Of a DNA stretch of 64,000 bases, positions 44,842-53,387 are shown one piece after another; position 1 is the stretch's first letter, and each line of letters opens with the position of its first letter. The position numbers and the translations under genes were made by a program. The notes under the pieces were generated by a model. The model made no database searches. It saw only the letters and a list, made by a program, of their open reading frames with translations, and was not told the DNA's origin. Source of the DNA: Oleidesulfovibrio alaskensis DSM 16109 (GTDB lineage Bacteria > Desulfobacterota > Desulfovibrionia > Desulfovibrionales > Desulfovibrionaceae); the NCBI RefSeq assembly GCF_000482745.1, contig NZ_AXWQ01000015.1, positions 66,103-130,102 on the forward strand, given 5' to 3'.

Positions 44842-46659
44842 ATGATCCGTCGTGTTACCATCAGTTCACGCATATGGTTTTTGTGTGCGCTGCTTTTTCT
44901 TGTCCCTTCTGTAATTCTTTTCATGTACTGGAACTCTGCAAGCAAACTTGCAGACATCAGCAAAACTGAATTCCGTAATGCTATCGAACAGGACGAACGC
45001 CATAAAATAGAGATCGCCACTTCTGTACTGGCTGAATCGCTTGCTGTAGCCCTGCAGGGCGTCACTGATCCTGCGCGGCAGGCAGTTGTGGTACAAAATG
45101 CCCTGGATAAAATACGGTTTGAGCAGGATAGCTCGGGTTATTTTTATGCATACAGAGGCACCGTCTGCGTGGCCCACGCCACATCCCCTGCCCTGATCAA
45201 TAAAGACCTGAGCGGACTTAAAGCCGCTGACGGAACCTATATTATACGTTCACTTTTCAGACTGGCACAAAGCGGAGGTGGCGTAATGGCTTTTCCGTGG
45301 GAAAAGCCAGGCGAAGGAATGCAGGATAAAATAGGCACCGCACGCTTTATTCCCGGCACTGACATTTGGATAGGTACCGGTGTATATCTTTCCAACATCG
45401 CAAAAGCCGAGACCGCCTTGCAGCAGACCCTGACTCGCAGTATCCGGCCGCTGCTTGTTACCACCATCGGCGCGCTGGCTGCCGCAGGCCTGCTGGGTAT
45501 TCTTCCGCTATGCTTCATTATCACCCGCAGCATACTTACCCCGCTCAGAGAGGCTGTGCAGGGTGCCGGCAGGATTGCCGGCGGCTCGCTTGATGTGCAG
45601 CTGAAAGATGACGGCAACGACGAGCTGGCTGCCCTTATGCGGGCACTGAACACCATGACCCGTAATCTGGCAGAAACCCATGTCCGGCTGGAAACAGCGC
45701 TGGAGGAAGCACGGGAAGAATCGCGCAAGGCCGGAACGGCTCGGAGTGAAGCCGAAGAAAGCAAAGCGCAGGTTGAGCGTTCCTATGGTGAGCTTCTGGC
45801 CACCGCCGGAGTGCTGGAAGAAACCGTAACGGCAGCAACCGACGCCATGAACGCCGTGCAGAACAACATGCAGAGCCTGAGGAAAAATTCCGCCGCACAG
45901 CAGGGTCAGATGGCCGAGATAGAACAGACTGCGGAAAGCCTTTCCAGAGCGTCCCGCCTTATAGGATCACTCAGCGAAGAGACCATGACACAGGGCAAAG
46001 CGGAAAAAGCGGCCGCGGCCAAGGGCGTGGACAGAGTGACCGCCTCGGTAGAATCCATACGCGCCATACAGACACAGGCCGGATTGCTGAGCGAGGAGAT
46101 GGCCGCGCTTGAAGACCATGCAGGCTCCATCACCAAAGTTCTGCACGTTATTTCAGATATAGCCGACCAGACGAACCTGCTAGCGCTTAACGCGGCGATC
46201 GAGGCGGCCCGCGCCGGAGATGCAGGACGGGGCTTTGCCGTGGTGGCGGACGAAGTACGCAAACTGGCTGAAAAAACCATGACTGCCACCCAGGAGGTGG
46301 GCCAGATAATTTCTGGCATTCAGCAATCGGCCCGTACCAATGCCCAATCCATGCTGACCATGGCAGAGAGTGTTTCTTCCGCGGCCAGACAGGCGGAAGA
46401 TTCCGGCCATGACCTGAAGCAGATAGCCGCAGGTGTGGAGACAGCCTTTGTCCGGTCGGAAAGTATTTTCCGTGCGGCTGAAAGCCAGAACAGAGAAGTG
46501 GAAAACGTCACACAGGCTCTTGCTGCCATGGACGGTGTCATCGGAGAATCCGATCTCAGTGTACAGAGCACAGACTCTGCTGTCGGTAATCTGCTGGCAG
46601 AGATGAATAAACTACAGACCGTAATTGCGGATTTGCACCGTCACACGCGGAAACGGTAA
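44842..46659 (+). CDS. Methyl-accepting chemotaxis protein with a single Cache sensor
   Basis: 605 residues from ATG 44842 (TTG 44830 is in frame but unlikely). First membrane helix at about 8-28 (WFLCALLFLVPSVILFMYW). Periplasmic single-Cache domain (YFYAYRGTVCVAHA ... IGTGVYLSN). Second helix, HAMP, then a signalling domain with the canonical hairpin ADQTNLLALNAAIEAARAG. No CheR-binding pentapeptide is seen at the C-terminus (ends HTRKR). Cache domains of this type often bind small organic acids; the ligand is unknown. Confidence 0.92.
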   Translation: MIRRVTISSRIWFLCALLFLVPSVILFMYWNSASKLADISKTEFRNAIEQDERHKIEIATSVLAESLAVALQGVTDPARQAVVVQNALDKIRFEQDSSGYFYAYRGTVCVAHATSPALINKDLSGLKAADGTYIIRSLFRLAQSGGGVMAFPWEKPGEGMQDKIGTARFIPGTDIWIGTGVYLSNIAKAETALQQTLTRSIRPLLVTTIGALAAAGLLGILPLCFIITRSILTPLREAVQGAGRIAGGSLDVQLKDDGNDELAALMRALNTMTRNLAETHVRLETALEEAREESRKAGTARSEAEESKAQVERSYGELLATAGVLEETVTAATDAMNAVQNNMQSLRKNSAAQQGQMAEIEQTAESLSRASRLIGSLSEETMTQGKAEKAAAAKGVDRVTASVESIRAIQTQAGLLSEEMAALEDHAGSITKVLHVISDIADQTNLLALNAAIEAARAGDAGRGFAVVADEVRKLAEKTMTATQEVGQIISGIQQSARTNAQSMLTMAESVSSAARQAEDSGHDLKQIAAGVETAFVRSESIFRAAESQNREVENVTQALAAMDGVIGESDLSVQSTDSAVGNLLAEMNKLQTVIADLHRHTRKR

Positions 46660-46705
46660 CATTCCCGATGGCGCAGTGCAGATTGCTGCGCGCGGGCAAA
46701 TATGA

Positions 46706-46738
46706 CAGCCGCTCCGACTTCCGGAGCGGCTGTTTTTT
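46706..46738 (+). terminator. Terminator of the Cache chemoreceptor gene
   Basis: GCCGCTCCG / CGGAGCGGC stem followed by a six-T run. Confidence 0.9.
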
Positions 46739-46986
46739 ATAGAAAAAAGGACGTTCTACGCCTGTTGAGGCGGGGCAAAAAACCGAAGTCCGTTGCAGGC
46801 CGGTCATGGTATATACCCCCGCAGGCAAGCGGACTCTACCGTGCTGCAAAGCAGGTAACACGCATGCGTGCGGCCGCCCTGCCGACGGCGTTTACTTTTT
46901 TTAATACCGCATGATAAGCTATCCATGTAGGCAACAGCCGCTGACGGAGCGGCACCGGCTCTTTTTATAAGCAAACAGGAGTTAAC

Positions 46987-47145
46987 ATGGATTTCTTGCG
47001 TATTCTGGTCGCCATCCTGCTTCCCCCGCTGGGCGTATTTCTGCAGGTGGGGCTGGGCGGGGCTTTCTGGCTGAATATCCTGCTGACCATCCTCGGTTAC
47101 ATTCCCGGCATTGTTCATGCCGTATGGGTTATTGCCAGACGATAA
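46987..47145 (+). CDS. Pmp3/YqaE-family small membrane protein
   Basis: 52 residues, too short for many gene callers. Two membrane helices in the family pattern: LRILVAILLPPLGVFLQVG and FWLNILLTILGYIPGIVHAV. AGGAG lies 6 bases before ATG 46987. The family is linked to membrane potential and stress tolerance in yeast and plants; the bacterial role is unknown. Confidence 0.93.
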   Translation: MDFLRILVAILLPPLGVFLQVGLGGAFWLNILLTILGYIPGIVHAVWVIARR

Positions 47146-47148
47146 TCA

Positions 47149-47177
47149 GGCGGCGGAACACTTGATGTTCCGCCGCC
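47149..47177. terminator. Strong hairpin between convergent genes
   Basis: 12-bp perfect stem GGCGGCGGAACA / TGTTCCGCCGCC, loop CTTGA. No T-run follows on either strand, so termination activity is uncertain. Confidence 0.55.
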
Positions 47178-47211
47178 TGCCGTTATAACCCGCCGGATTC
47201 CGGCGGGGATG

Positions 47212-49905
47212 TCATTTAATAAATGTAACCCTTGCCGTTGTTCGCCCTTTACCGGCATGCTCCGAGCTGATACGCACTTTTTCCTTTTTAAACTCCGCAG
47301 CTGCCTTGATGATGCCCACAAAGTATTCTCCGTAATCCCTCTGCGACTTATATGTCATAACAAGCGTATCGCCCTGATCGTCATACTCAAATTTAGGCGG
47401 GCGTACGCCGGGATTGTCCTTTGTCAGGTGCCTGTGGATATCATTCATGGCCAGCAGAAACTCTTTAAGGGTTTCCCCTTTAAAGTACTGCCTGTACATT
47501 CTGTTAAAAGCCTGCAGGCTTGCACGCCCTGCTTTTTCAAAAAACAACTTGGGCTGTTCGCCCGTGCGCTGGCATACTATTTCAGCCATCTGACGCAACA
47601 CCTGATCGGGGTAGGAATTTCCCGGCATGAAGACAGGCTCGCCCATGGTTTTAGAAACATGAGCAAACACGTCATCCCCATAGATATCTTTTATAAAATT
47701 CATAAATATTTTCGGCAAAATACCGCGCATCTTTCCGGAAGACTCATGCAGCAGCCCTTCATCCGTCTGCTCATTTTTAAACTTTGATGACAGGGTGTGC
47801 AGTTCCGTGGACAACCTGACAAGCGCCGTGGATTCCCTGTTGGCCTCATGAGAAAACTCGTATGCGTCCACTGCTATTTCATAAATTTTGTCAATACGGC
47901 CGCTTATCTCCTCCGTGGCGGCAGACTGTTCTTCAGCGGCGGTGGCAATCTGTGAAATGCGAGCAGTCATCTCTTCAATATTATTCATAATATCTTCAAG
48001 AGCCTTACCTGCATCTTCTGACAGCTGGGAAGATTTTTCCACATGCACTTTCGTTTCATCCATTGACCGCACTGCCGCTGTGGAACCTGTCTGTATCTGC
48101 ACGATGGCGTTTTCAACTTCCTTGGTTGCGCTCATGGTCTTTTCAGCAAGTTTGCGCACTTCATCCGCCACCACGGCAAATCCCCGTCCGGCATCCCCTG
48201 CCCTTGCTGCTTCAATGGCTGCGTTAAGTGCCAGCAAATTTGTCTGATCAGCTATATCATTAATTACAGAGATAATACGTCCAATTTCTTCCGCCTTTCC
48301 ATCCAGACTGTTCAGTACCGATGCAAGATGCTCTGCAGAAGAAGATACGCTGCGCACGGCCTCTATGGCGCCGGTTACCAGACCTACCCCTCGACGGGCG
48401 GACTCCGCTCCTTCTGATGCCGTGTGTGATGTCGAGGACGCGTTACCTGCGACTTCGTTAACTGTAGTCATCATCTGGCGTATGGCGGCAGCCACTATTT
48501 CAGACTCTTCCTTCTGCGCTTCGGCTCCGCGCGCCTGATGGTCAGCGGAAGATGACAGGATTTCTGAAGAAGCGGAAACCTGCTCTGCCAGCTTGTTTAC
48601 CTTAAGCCCGACACCGGCCAGTTCCGCCTTCTGTTCTTGAAGAGCGGTCTGTTCTTCTTCCGTACGGTTAAGGGCAACCTGCGCTTCCTGCGCTTTCTGC
48701 CTTGCCTCTTCTACCTGTGCAAGAACGCTTTGTTTTTCTGCAGAAAGACGCGCTACGGTGGACTGTATTGAATTTTTGAGCGGAAGCAGACTTGATGAAA
48801 ATACGCCGTGAACCTCGGCCGTCAGGTCACCCCCATTAATTCTTTCAGCATAATCAACAAGAACAGAAAGAGATTTTACAATGGATGAACCAGATGCCCA
48901 GACAATAAAACAGGCCATTATCAAAGCTACCAATGTCAACGCCAGCGAGCTGTATAGTTCGTTCCGGTAGTGTGAAATGCGTTTTTCCAGCAAGATAGTC
49001 ATTTCGGCGTCTGCAGCATCCCACAGAACAGCCAAGCTGCCGGAAAGAGCGGAAACAGAGTTCATAAAACCATCCGGAACATTGCCCGCAGCCATACTTT
49101 CAAGCTGGGCGGCTAATGCGGTATTGGCTTTGGCGTATTGTTTGAACGCCGGTGGAATGTTTTTGTGCAGGGAAGGAGATTCGCCGTAAAAATTCTGATC
49201 TTCGTTCATTGCCGTATCAAACGAAGCCTGAATGCGTTCCTGATCGTTTTTCAGCTGCGCTGCGAAAATAGAAAGCTCCGTGGCTTCCTGCCTGCTGACG
49301 CTTTGACTGCGCAACAACCGGCTGCCTGTTTCCGCTATGGTTGCCAGCCTGATGTGGGCTGCGGGCACTGCTAGCAGCGTTATGTCCATCAGATAATAAC
49401 TGTCCAGATCGGGATCGAGAATGAGGTTTGAAGTGTCTCCCCCGTGGGTCACCATCCTGCCGATGTCAGTGATCATCCGTCTGACGTCGGGCAGCATGCT
49501 CTGCTCAACGCCGCCTGCCAGCTTCTTCCACCTATTCATGACAGCCGAATACAAAAGGTCCTCTCTATCCCGCAGAGCAAGACCTTGCGGGGTAAACTGC
49601 AGGTCATCTCCCACTTCGGCGTGTACAGGTGCAAGGGATCTGAGATTGCTGTCAATCACAGCCAGCGCAGCTTTGACCTTTGCGGTATCTTCCGTAACAA
49701 GCCCCCCCGTCACATCAGGAAAAGCTGCCAGTGCATGCTGCAGCGGGCGTTGATATCTGTTTCCGTAAATTTCAAGCTCACTGAATCTGATATCGTACCG
49801 GATGCCTGCGACGAACGCATACAAAAGCACGGCGATAGGCAGCAGAAAAACCACACTGGACAGAGTCAGCTTAAGCTCAATGGACTTGGAATCAAGAAAC
49901 CGCAT
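47212..49905 (-). CDS. Methyl-accepting chemotaxis protein with C-terminal H-NOX (heme gas-sensor) domain
   Basis: 897 residues from the ATG at 49905, with GGAG six bases upstream. First helix at about 10-30, large periplasmic domain, second helix at about 335-358 (ALTLVALIMACFIVWASG), HAMP, signalling domain with ADQTNLLALNAAIEAARAG. The last 172 residues (from about 726, MRGILPKIFMNFIKDIYGDD) match bacterial H-NOX. The proximal heme histidine is in FLLAMNDIHRHLTK (about 824), and the YxSxR heme-propionate motif is YKSQR (852-856). A tyrosine follows five residues later (about 861), where O2-binding H-NOX carry Tyr140. It is likely a gas-responsive chemoreceptor. Confidence 0.92.
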   Translation of the reverse strand: MRFLDSKSIELKLTLSSVVFLLPIAVLLYAFVAGIRYDIRFSELEIYGNRYQRPLQHALAAFPDVTGGLVTEDTAKVKAALAVIDSNLRSLAPVHAEVGDDLQFTPQGLALRDREDLLYSAVMNRWKKLAGGVEQSMLPDVRRMITDIGRMVTHGGDTSNLILDPDLDSYYLMDITLLAVPAAHIRLATIAETGSRLLRSQSVSRQEATELSIFAAQLKNDQERIQASFDTAMNEDQNFYGESPSLHKNIPPAFKQYAKANTALAAQLESMAAGNVPDGFMNSVSALSGSLAVLWDAADAEMTILLEKRISHYRNELYSSLALTLVALIMACFIVWASGSSIVKSLSVLVDYAERINGGDLTAEVHGVFSSSLLPLKNSIQSTVARLSAEKQSVLAQVEEARQKAQEAQVALNRTEEEQTALQEQKAELAGVGLKVNKLAEQVSASSEILSSSADHQARGAEAQKEESEIVAAAIRQMMTTVNEVAGNASSTSHTASEGAESARRGVGLVTGAIEAVRSVSSSAEHLASVLNSLDGKAEEIGRIISVINDIADQTNLLALNAAIEAARAGDAGRGFAVVADEVRKLAEKTMSATKEVENAIVQIQTGSTAAVRSMDETKVHVEKSSQLSEDAGKALEDIMNNIEEMTARISQIATAAEEQSAATEEISGRIDKIYEIAVDAYEFSHEANRESTALVRLSTELHTLSSKFKNEQTDEGLLHESSGKMRGILPKIFMNFIKDIYGDDVFAHVSKTMGEPVFMPGNSYPDQVLRQMAEIVCQRTGEQPKLFFEKAGRASLQAFNRMYRQYFKGETLKEFLLAMNDIHRHLTKDNPGVRPPKFEYDDQGDTLVMTYKSQRDYGEYFVGIIKAAAEFKKEKVRISSEHAGKGRTTARVTFIK

Positions 49906-50136
49906 AATCATCTCCGTCAGTTTTATTCGGCAATGCTCTGTCAGGACACTGCAGAGCTATCTATCATTCCCCGCCAACCTAAAAACATTCTTCAATATAA
50001 AATGTGTATGAGCTCAACTGTAATGATTTTTTATCGTAATTTATGACTGACCTCTTCAGGCTGGATTCAAAAAAAGCGCTGCAACCCAACGAGCAGGACT
50101 GCCAGCACCACGGCAACCACGATCCGCCTGTAAATG

Positions 50137-50175
50137 AAAAGGCTGGCTGAGAAATGAACCTCAGCCAGCCTTTTT
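50137..50175. terminator. Orphan bidirectional terminator-like hairpin
   Basis: AAAGGCTGGCTGA / TCAGCCAGCCTTTTT with a 10-base loop. No confident gene ends at it; it may have ended a gene lost at the island boundary. The rest of 49906-50603 holds no confident gene. Confidence 0.7.
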
Positions 50176-50290
50176 GTGGATACCCTTTCAGCTGCATTTG
50201 CCTTCACTGTCCGTGGAGACTCGTTACGTCTAGCAGCCAAGTGTCGATCTTCAGTTATGTTTTATGGCAGGAGAACAAAACGACACAGGC

Positions 50291-50480
50291 TTATACCCCT
50301 TGTGTACCACCGCTGTGTACCAGACGGTGCTTTGGGATATAAGCCTGCTAAAAATTCAGCTATTACAGCTGATTATGTGTGCTGGCGGAGAGGGTGGGAT
50401 TTCACTGGTGGGAATCCCAAAATCTCCAACATGCTGAAATTACAGGGTTATACCCCGTTTTCAGTGAAAGAGTGTGTACC
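50291..50480 (+). repeat. Cluster of short direct repeats around the tRNA-Ser fragment
   Basis: TGTGTACC occurs at 50301-50308, 50314-50321 and 50473-50480. TTATACCCC occurs at 50291-50299 and 50448-50456. They lie on both sides of the tRNA-Ser-like fragment, as arm-type integrase sites do. Confidence 0.5.
50383..50402 (-). other. Attachment-site-like fragment: 3' end of tRNA-Ser
   Basis: TGGCGGAGAGGGTGGGATT at 50383-50401 is, read on the reverse strand, the familiar 3' end of a bacterial tRNA-Ser including CCA (AATCCCACCCTCTCCGCCA). The rest of the tRNA is absent. This is what remains at the far end when an element integrates into a tRNA-Ser gene. The intact tRNA is not in the window. Confidence 0.55.
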
Positions 50481-50603
50481 CTGCCTTTGTAGCTAATGAA
50501 TCACGCTTGGTCAAGATTTTGCATAGTTGAAATTGATTCCACTACGTTAGGCGCAAAAAGCTCATATCTTCATTGCCGGGATTCGAACCAAAATCCCAAT
50601 CGC

Positions 50604-50846
50604 ATGTCGAAAATTGAAATTACAGAGGAAAAAGGAGGATCACTTTCTGTCAGAAAGATAACTAGAAATTGGAATCGTGAGTCCAACGAGTGGTTCTATG
50701 AGACGCTTGGTAACTGGGTGCCCGTTGAGAGTCCTAGAGAGGTGGCCCCTATTTTTCGGACAGGTTGGCGGTCTCAACAAGGTGAACCGTTCATTCAGTT
50801 ACGCCGCCTGAGAGGCACGCAGGTTGAAAGGTGGTCTCACCCATAG
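50604..50846 (+). CDS. Hypothetical small protein at the island edge
   Basis: 80 residues from ATG 50604, charged, beginning MSKIEITEEKGG and ending in QLRRLRGTQVERW. No domain recognised and no good ribosome site. The frame is open further upstream to 50496, passing a 14-base tRNA T-arm-like string (CCGGGATTCGAACC at 50577-50590). It may be a remnant. Confidence 0.35.
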   Translation: MSKIEITEEKGGSLSVRKITRNWNRESNEWFYETLGNWVPVESPREVAPIFRTGWRSQQGEPFIQLRRLRGTQVERWSHP

Positions 50847-50909
50847 CACAGGTCTTCCGAAGGATGCTTTGTCAGGTGTTCTGCCGCTTTAGCTGGAATG
50901 CAGATGGTC

Positions 50910-51533
50910 GCCATTATAATAGTAAACTAAATCCAGTTGCCGATGTCCGTTCTTGCATCGCTTTCCGTTTCAAAAGCCTTTAGGTAGATATACTTGTATT
51001 CCAAGGGGTGTATAGGCATTCGATCTTAACGTTGTCCGTCCAGCGGCCACCGCCACCCATTGATATCCGTATGTCAGCGTTTTTAAGCGCTGGGTGAACT
51101 CGTGGCTCGTAAATTGACTGCCCTAGTTAATAATGAAAATTTCAGGCCTACCGAACAGCCGGAATACTTCTTCGCCGCCACACGAAGTCAGTCTCCGTGG
51201 TGTTCGACACCCGCCAAGATAAAACTTTTCGGCGGTGCCAGCCCATTATAGCTACCAGATACAAAACACATCGACGCCTTGGTATATAGCTGGTGTCGGC
51301 TTACCATGCTTGATTGGCCTTTTCGACAGCCATTTCATGCATCAAATACAGATAAACCATGTGCTGCGGATGCGTTTGGTAGGTTCATGGCTTCTAGTAA
51401 ATCGCCAGTAACCACATCTTGCGCATAACCAGGGCATTTCAAGAAACTGCTCGTCTGTCAAACCGTATAAACGCGAAATGCAATCCGCTCTCACCAGACT
51501 TCTTGTAGTAAAAAACGGAACGGCTAAAGCCAA
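50910..51533 (-). pseudogene. IS3-family transposase OrfB, decayed
   Basis: Reading the reverse strand across shifting frames gives the OrfB sequence in order: the helical start (TDEQFLEMPWLCARCGYW), IPRRRCVLYLVAIMGWHRRK with the first catalytic region, NTTETDFVW, SHEFTQRLK, ADIRISMGGGGRWTDNV and LEYKYIYLKAFETESDAR, then stops. At least four frame changes or stops break it, so it is not functional. It corresponds to the DDE integrase core of IS3-group elements. Confidence 0.8.
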
Positions 51534-52035
51534 TAAGACAGCATTGCCTGAATATGCTTGAAATGCTACTAGAAAACGTACAAGAACTGTGAGGTTAAGT
51601 GACCAACATTTTGGTCTAGTATTCCCTTCGAACGCTTCAGAAGATATGTACCCGATGTGTTCGTGTCTTATTTGCGATTGTAAAACTGTTTTGGGTAGAT
51701 GAAAATATATATTCTTGATTCGTCTTTTGATTTAAACTACTTATCGCGTAACCTTTCATGTTTCAATTTGCTAAATACTTTTAGCGACTGTTTGTTGTCC
51801 CAGTAATTCCATTTGTGACTCATACTTGCTGTTATTCCATGGCCTGAAAGCATGTTGCGAAATGATTTTCTTGCGTTTTGGCAACCATGTTCACTGTGTT
51901 ACATTATGTCTGCCCTAGTGCTTCAAGCACTCAAAGCCATTTGATTGGCATTTTGAGCCAATTTTGCATTTATTTTGGCATTGGCCAGCTGAGCTGGGAA
52001 TGACGATACTCTACTACCCCTCTCCTTCGGGCAAG
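51534..52035. other. AT-rich stretch without recognisable genes
   Basis: About 500 bases between the OrfB and OrfA remnants, where an intact IS3 element would have only a few tens of bases. No gene or clear repeat seen. It may be a later insertion or rearrangement. Confidence 0.5.
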
Positions 52036-52229
52036 GCTTAACGACCAAAGCCTTTGGCTAAAAAATCACGCTTCACGAGCAATTGTCCAATCTTGGCGCA
52101 GAGCTCTTTGATCTGTAGTCGTTATTGGCAAATTGTCTCTCGACCTTGCCTGCGAAAATGCCTACCACCCCTTTTAGCTGCCTTGGCTTTAAATCCCGCC
52201 AAGTAACGCTTGCTTTTGCTCTTTGGCAT
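52036..52229 (-). pseudogene. IS3-family transposase OrfA, decayed
   Basis: From ATG 52229 the frame reads MPKSKSKRYLAGFKAKAAKR, hits an in-frame TAA, and continues in the same frame as IKELCAKIGQLLVKRDFLAKGFGR before a second stop. The second part is the typical coiled end of IS3-group OrfA. It belongs with the OrfB remnant at 50910-51533. Confidence 0.75.
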
Positions 52230-52334
52230 GATTCCTCCGTCTGTCTTGGCTCAACAGTATACGTCTGGCCAAGTTTTGGGATCACCTCTGATTGAGGTTT
52301 CCGCCTTAAAAGCAATATTTTTAGTGTGTTATGG

Positions 52335-52363
52335 TTGTCAAAAAAACTCCAGAAGGCAATATT
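52335..52363 (+). promoter_or_regulatory. Candidate promoter of the ATPase-protease pair
   Basis: TTGTCA at 52335-52340 and AATATT at 52358-52363 with a 17-base spacer, 50 bases before the ATPase start. The -10 match is weak. Confidence 0.35.
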
Positions 52364-52412
52364 TTCTAGCTAGGTTGAAAAAAAAATGATAGAAAAAAGA
52401 TGGAGAGAGTGA

Positions 52413-53378
52413 ATGGCAACATCCGAACAGATAAAATCGTTAATAAGATCGCATTGTGATAATGATCGTGAGAGATTCCTTACGATTGCATTACAAGTTG
52501 CCGCGCATGAGGCCAAGAAAGGCCATGATGGGATTGCGCATGATATCCGAAGCCTTGTTGATAAGGCCAAGTCCGGATCAGGTAAAGTTATCCCGTTCAA
52601 TCGCGAGTTTAGTGATCTTGTTCTTGCTTCGAGTCCTAGTACCCAAATTTCTGAGCTTATTTTAGCGCGTGAGAAGTGTGATAGGATTCAGAGGATTATA
52701 CTTGAATATCGCCAACAGGATAAGCTGAAAAAACATGGGCTTGGGAACAGAAAAAAAATTTTGTTGGCAGGGCCTCCTGGAACGGGCAAAACCCTAACCG
52801 CCTCTGTATTGGCTAGTGAGTTGAAACTACCGCTTTTTACCATATTAATGGACAAGTTGGTAACCAAATTTATGGGCGAGACAAGCGCTAAGCTTAGACA
52901 GATATTCGATTTAATTCGCGCTAGGCGGGGAGTCTATTTGTTTGATGAGTTTGATGCCATTGGCGCAGAGCGTGGCAGGGAAAATGATGTAGGGGAAATG
53001 CGGCGTGTTCTTAATTCTTTCTTGCAGCTAATTGAGCAGGAAAAATCTGACAGTCTTATTATTGCGGCCACCAACAATGCAAAAATTCTTGACCATGCTT
53101 TATTTAGAAGGTTTGACGATATTCTTTATTATGATTTGCCAACGACGGATGAGATTATACGTCTGATTAAGAATCGACTTTGTGAGTTCAAGCCTGCAAA
53201 AATGTCATTAAAAACTACTATCATGGCGGCAGAAAAACTAAGCCACGCCGAGATAGGTCAAGCTTGCGATGATGCTATAAAGGCTGCTATATTGTCTGAC
53301 AGACAGAAGGTTACAGCGACAGATCTCAAGGCAATGCTGAAAGAACGCCGCTCTGCATATGGATACTCTAGCTCCTAA
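52413..53378 (+). CDS. ietA: AAA+ ATPase of an IetAS-like defence pair
   Basis: 321 residues. Walker A GPPGTGKT at about residues 120-127, Walker B VYLFDEFDAIG, sensor 1 IIAATNN, arginine-finger region ALFRRFDD. It is a FtsH/spastin-like AAA+ module after a helical N-terminal domain. The next gene, 9 bases on, encodes a subtilisin-like protease. An ATPase-protease pair of this kind is IetAS, first seen on an Agrobacterium plasmid and later reported as an antiphage system. The gene is clearly more AT-rich than the backbone, which suggests transfer. Confidence 0.8.
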   Translation: MATSEQIKSLIRSHCDNDRERFLTIALQVAAHEAKKGHDGIAHDIRSLVDKAKSGSGKVIPFNREFSDLVLASSPSTQISELILAREKCDRIQRIILEYRQQDKLKKHGLGNRKKILLAGPPGTGKTLTASVLASELKLPLFTILMDKLVTKFMGETSAKLRQIFDLIRARRGVYLFDEFDAIGAERGRENDVGEMRRVLNSFLQLIEQEKSDSLIIAATNNAKILDHALFRRFDDILYYDLPTTDEIIRLIKNRLCEFKPAKMSLKTTIMAAEKLSHAEIGQACDDAIKAAILSDRQKVTATDLKAMLKERRSAYGYSSS

Positions 53379-53387
53379 TCTATATCA

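Noticed and set aside
46702..46914. 70-codon forward frame after the Cache chemoreceptor
   Set aside because: It starts inside the terminator hairpin and has no domain or ribosome site.
50067..50207. 46-codon reverse frame from a GTG, ending in a hydrophobic helix and GLQRFF
   Set aside because: It looks like a single membrane helix, but a strong terminator-like hairpin lies inside it and no good ribosome site precedes it.
50577..50590. CCGGGATTCGAACC, which resembles a reverse-strand tRNA T-arm
   Set aside because: The flanks cannot pair into a T-stem or acceptor stem, so 14 bases alone do not support a second tRNA fragment.
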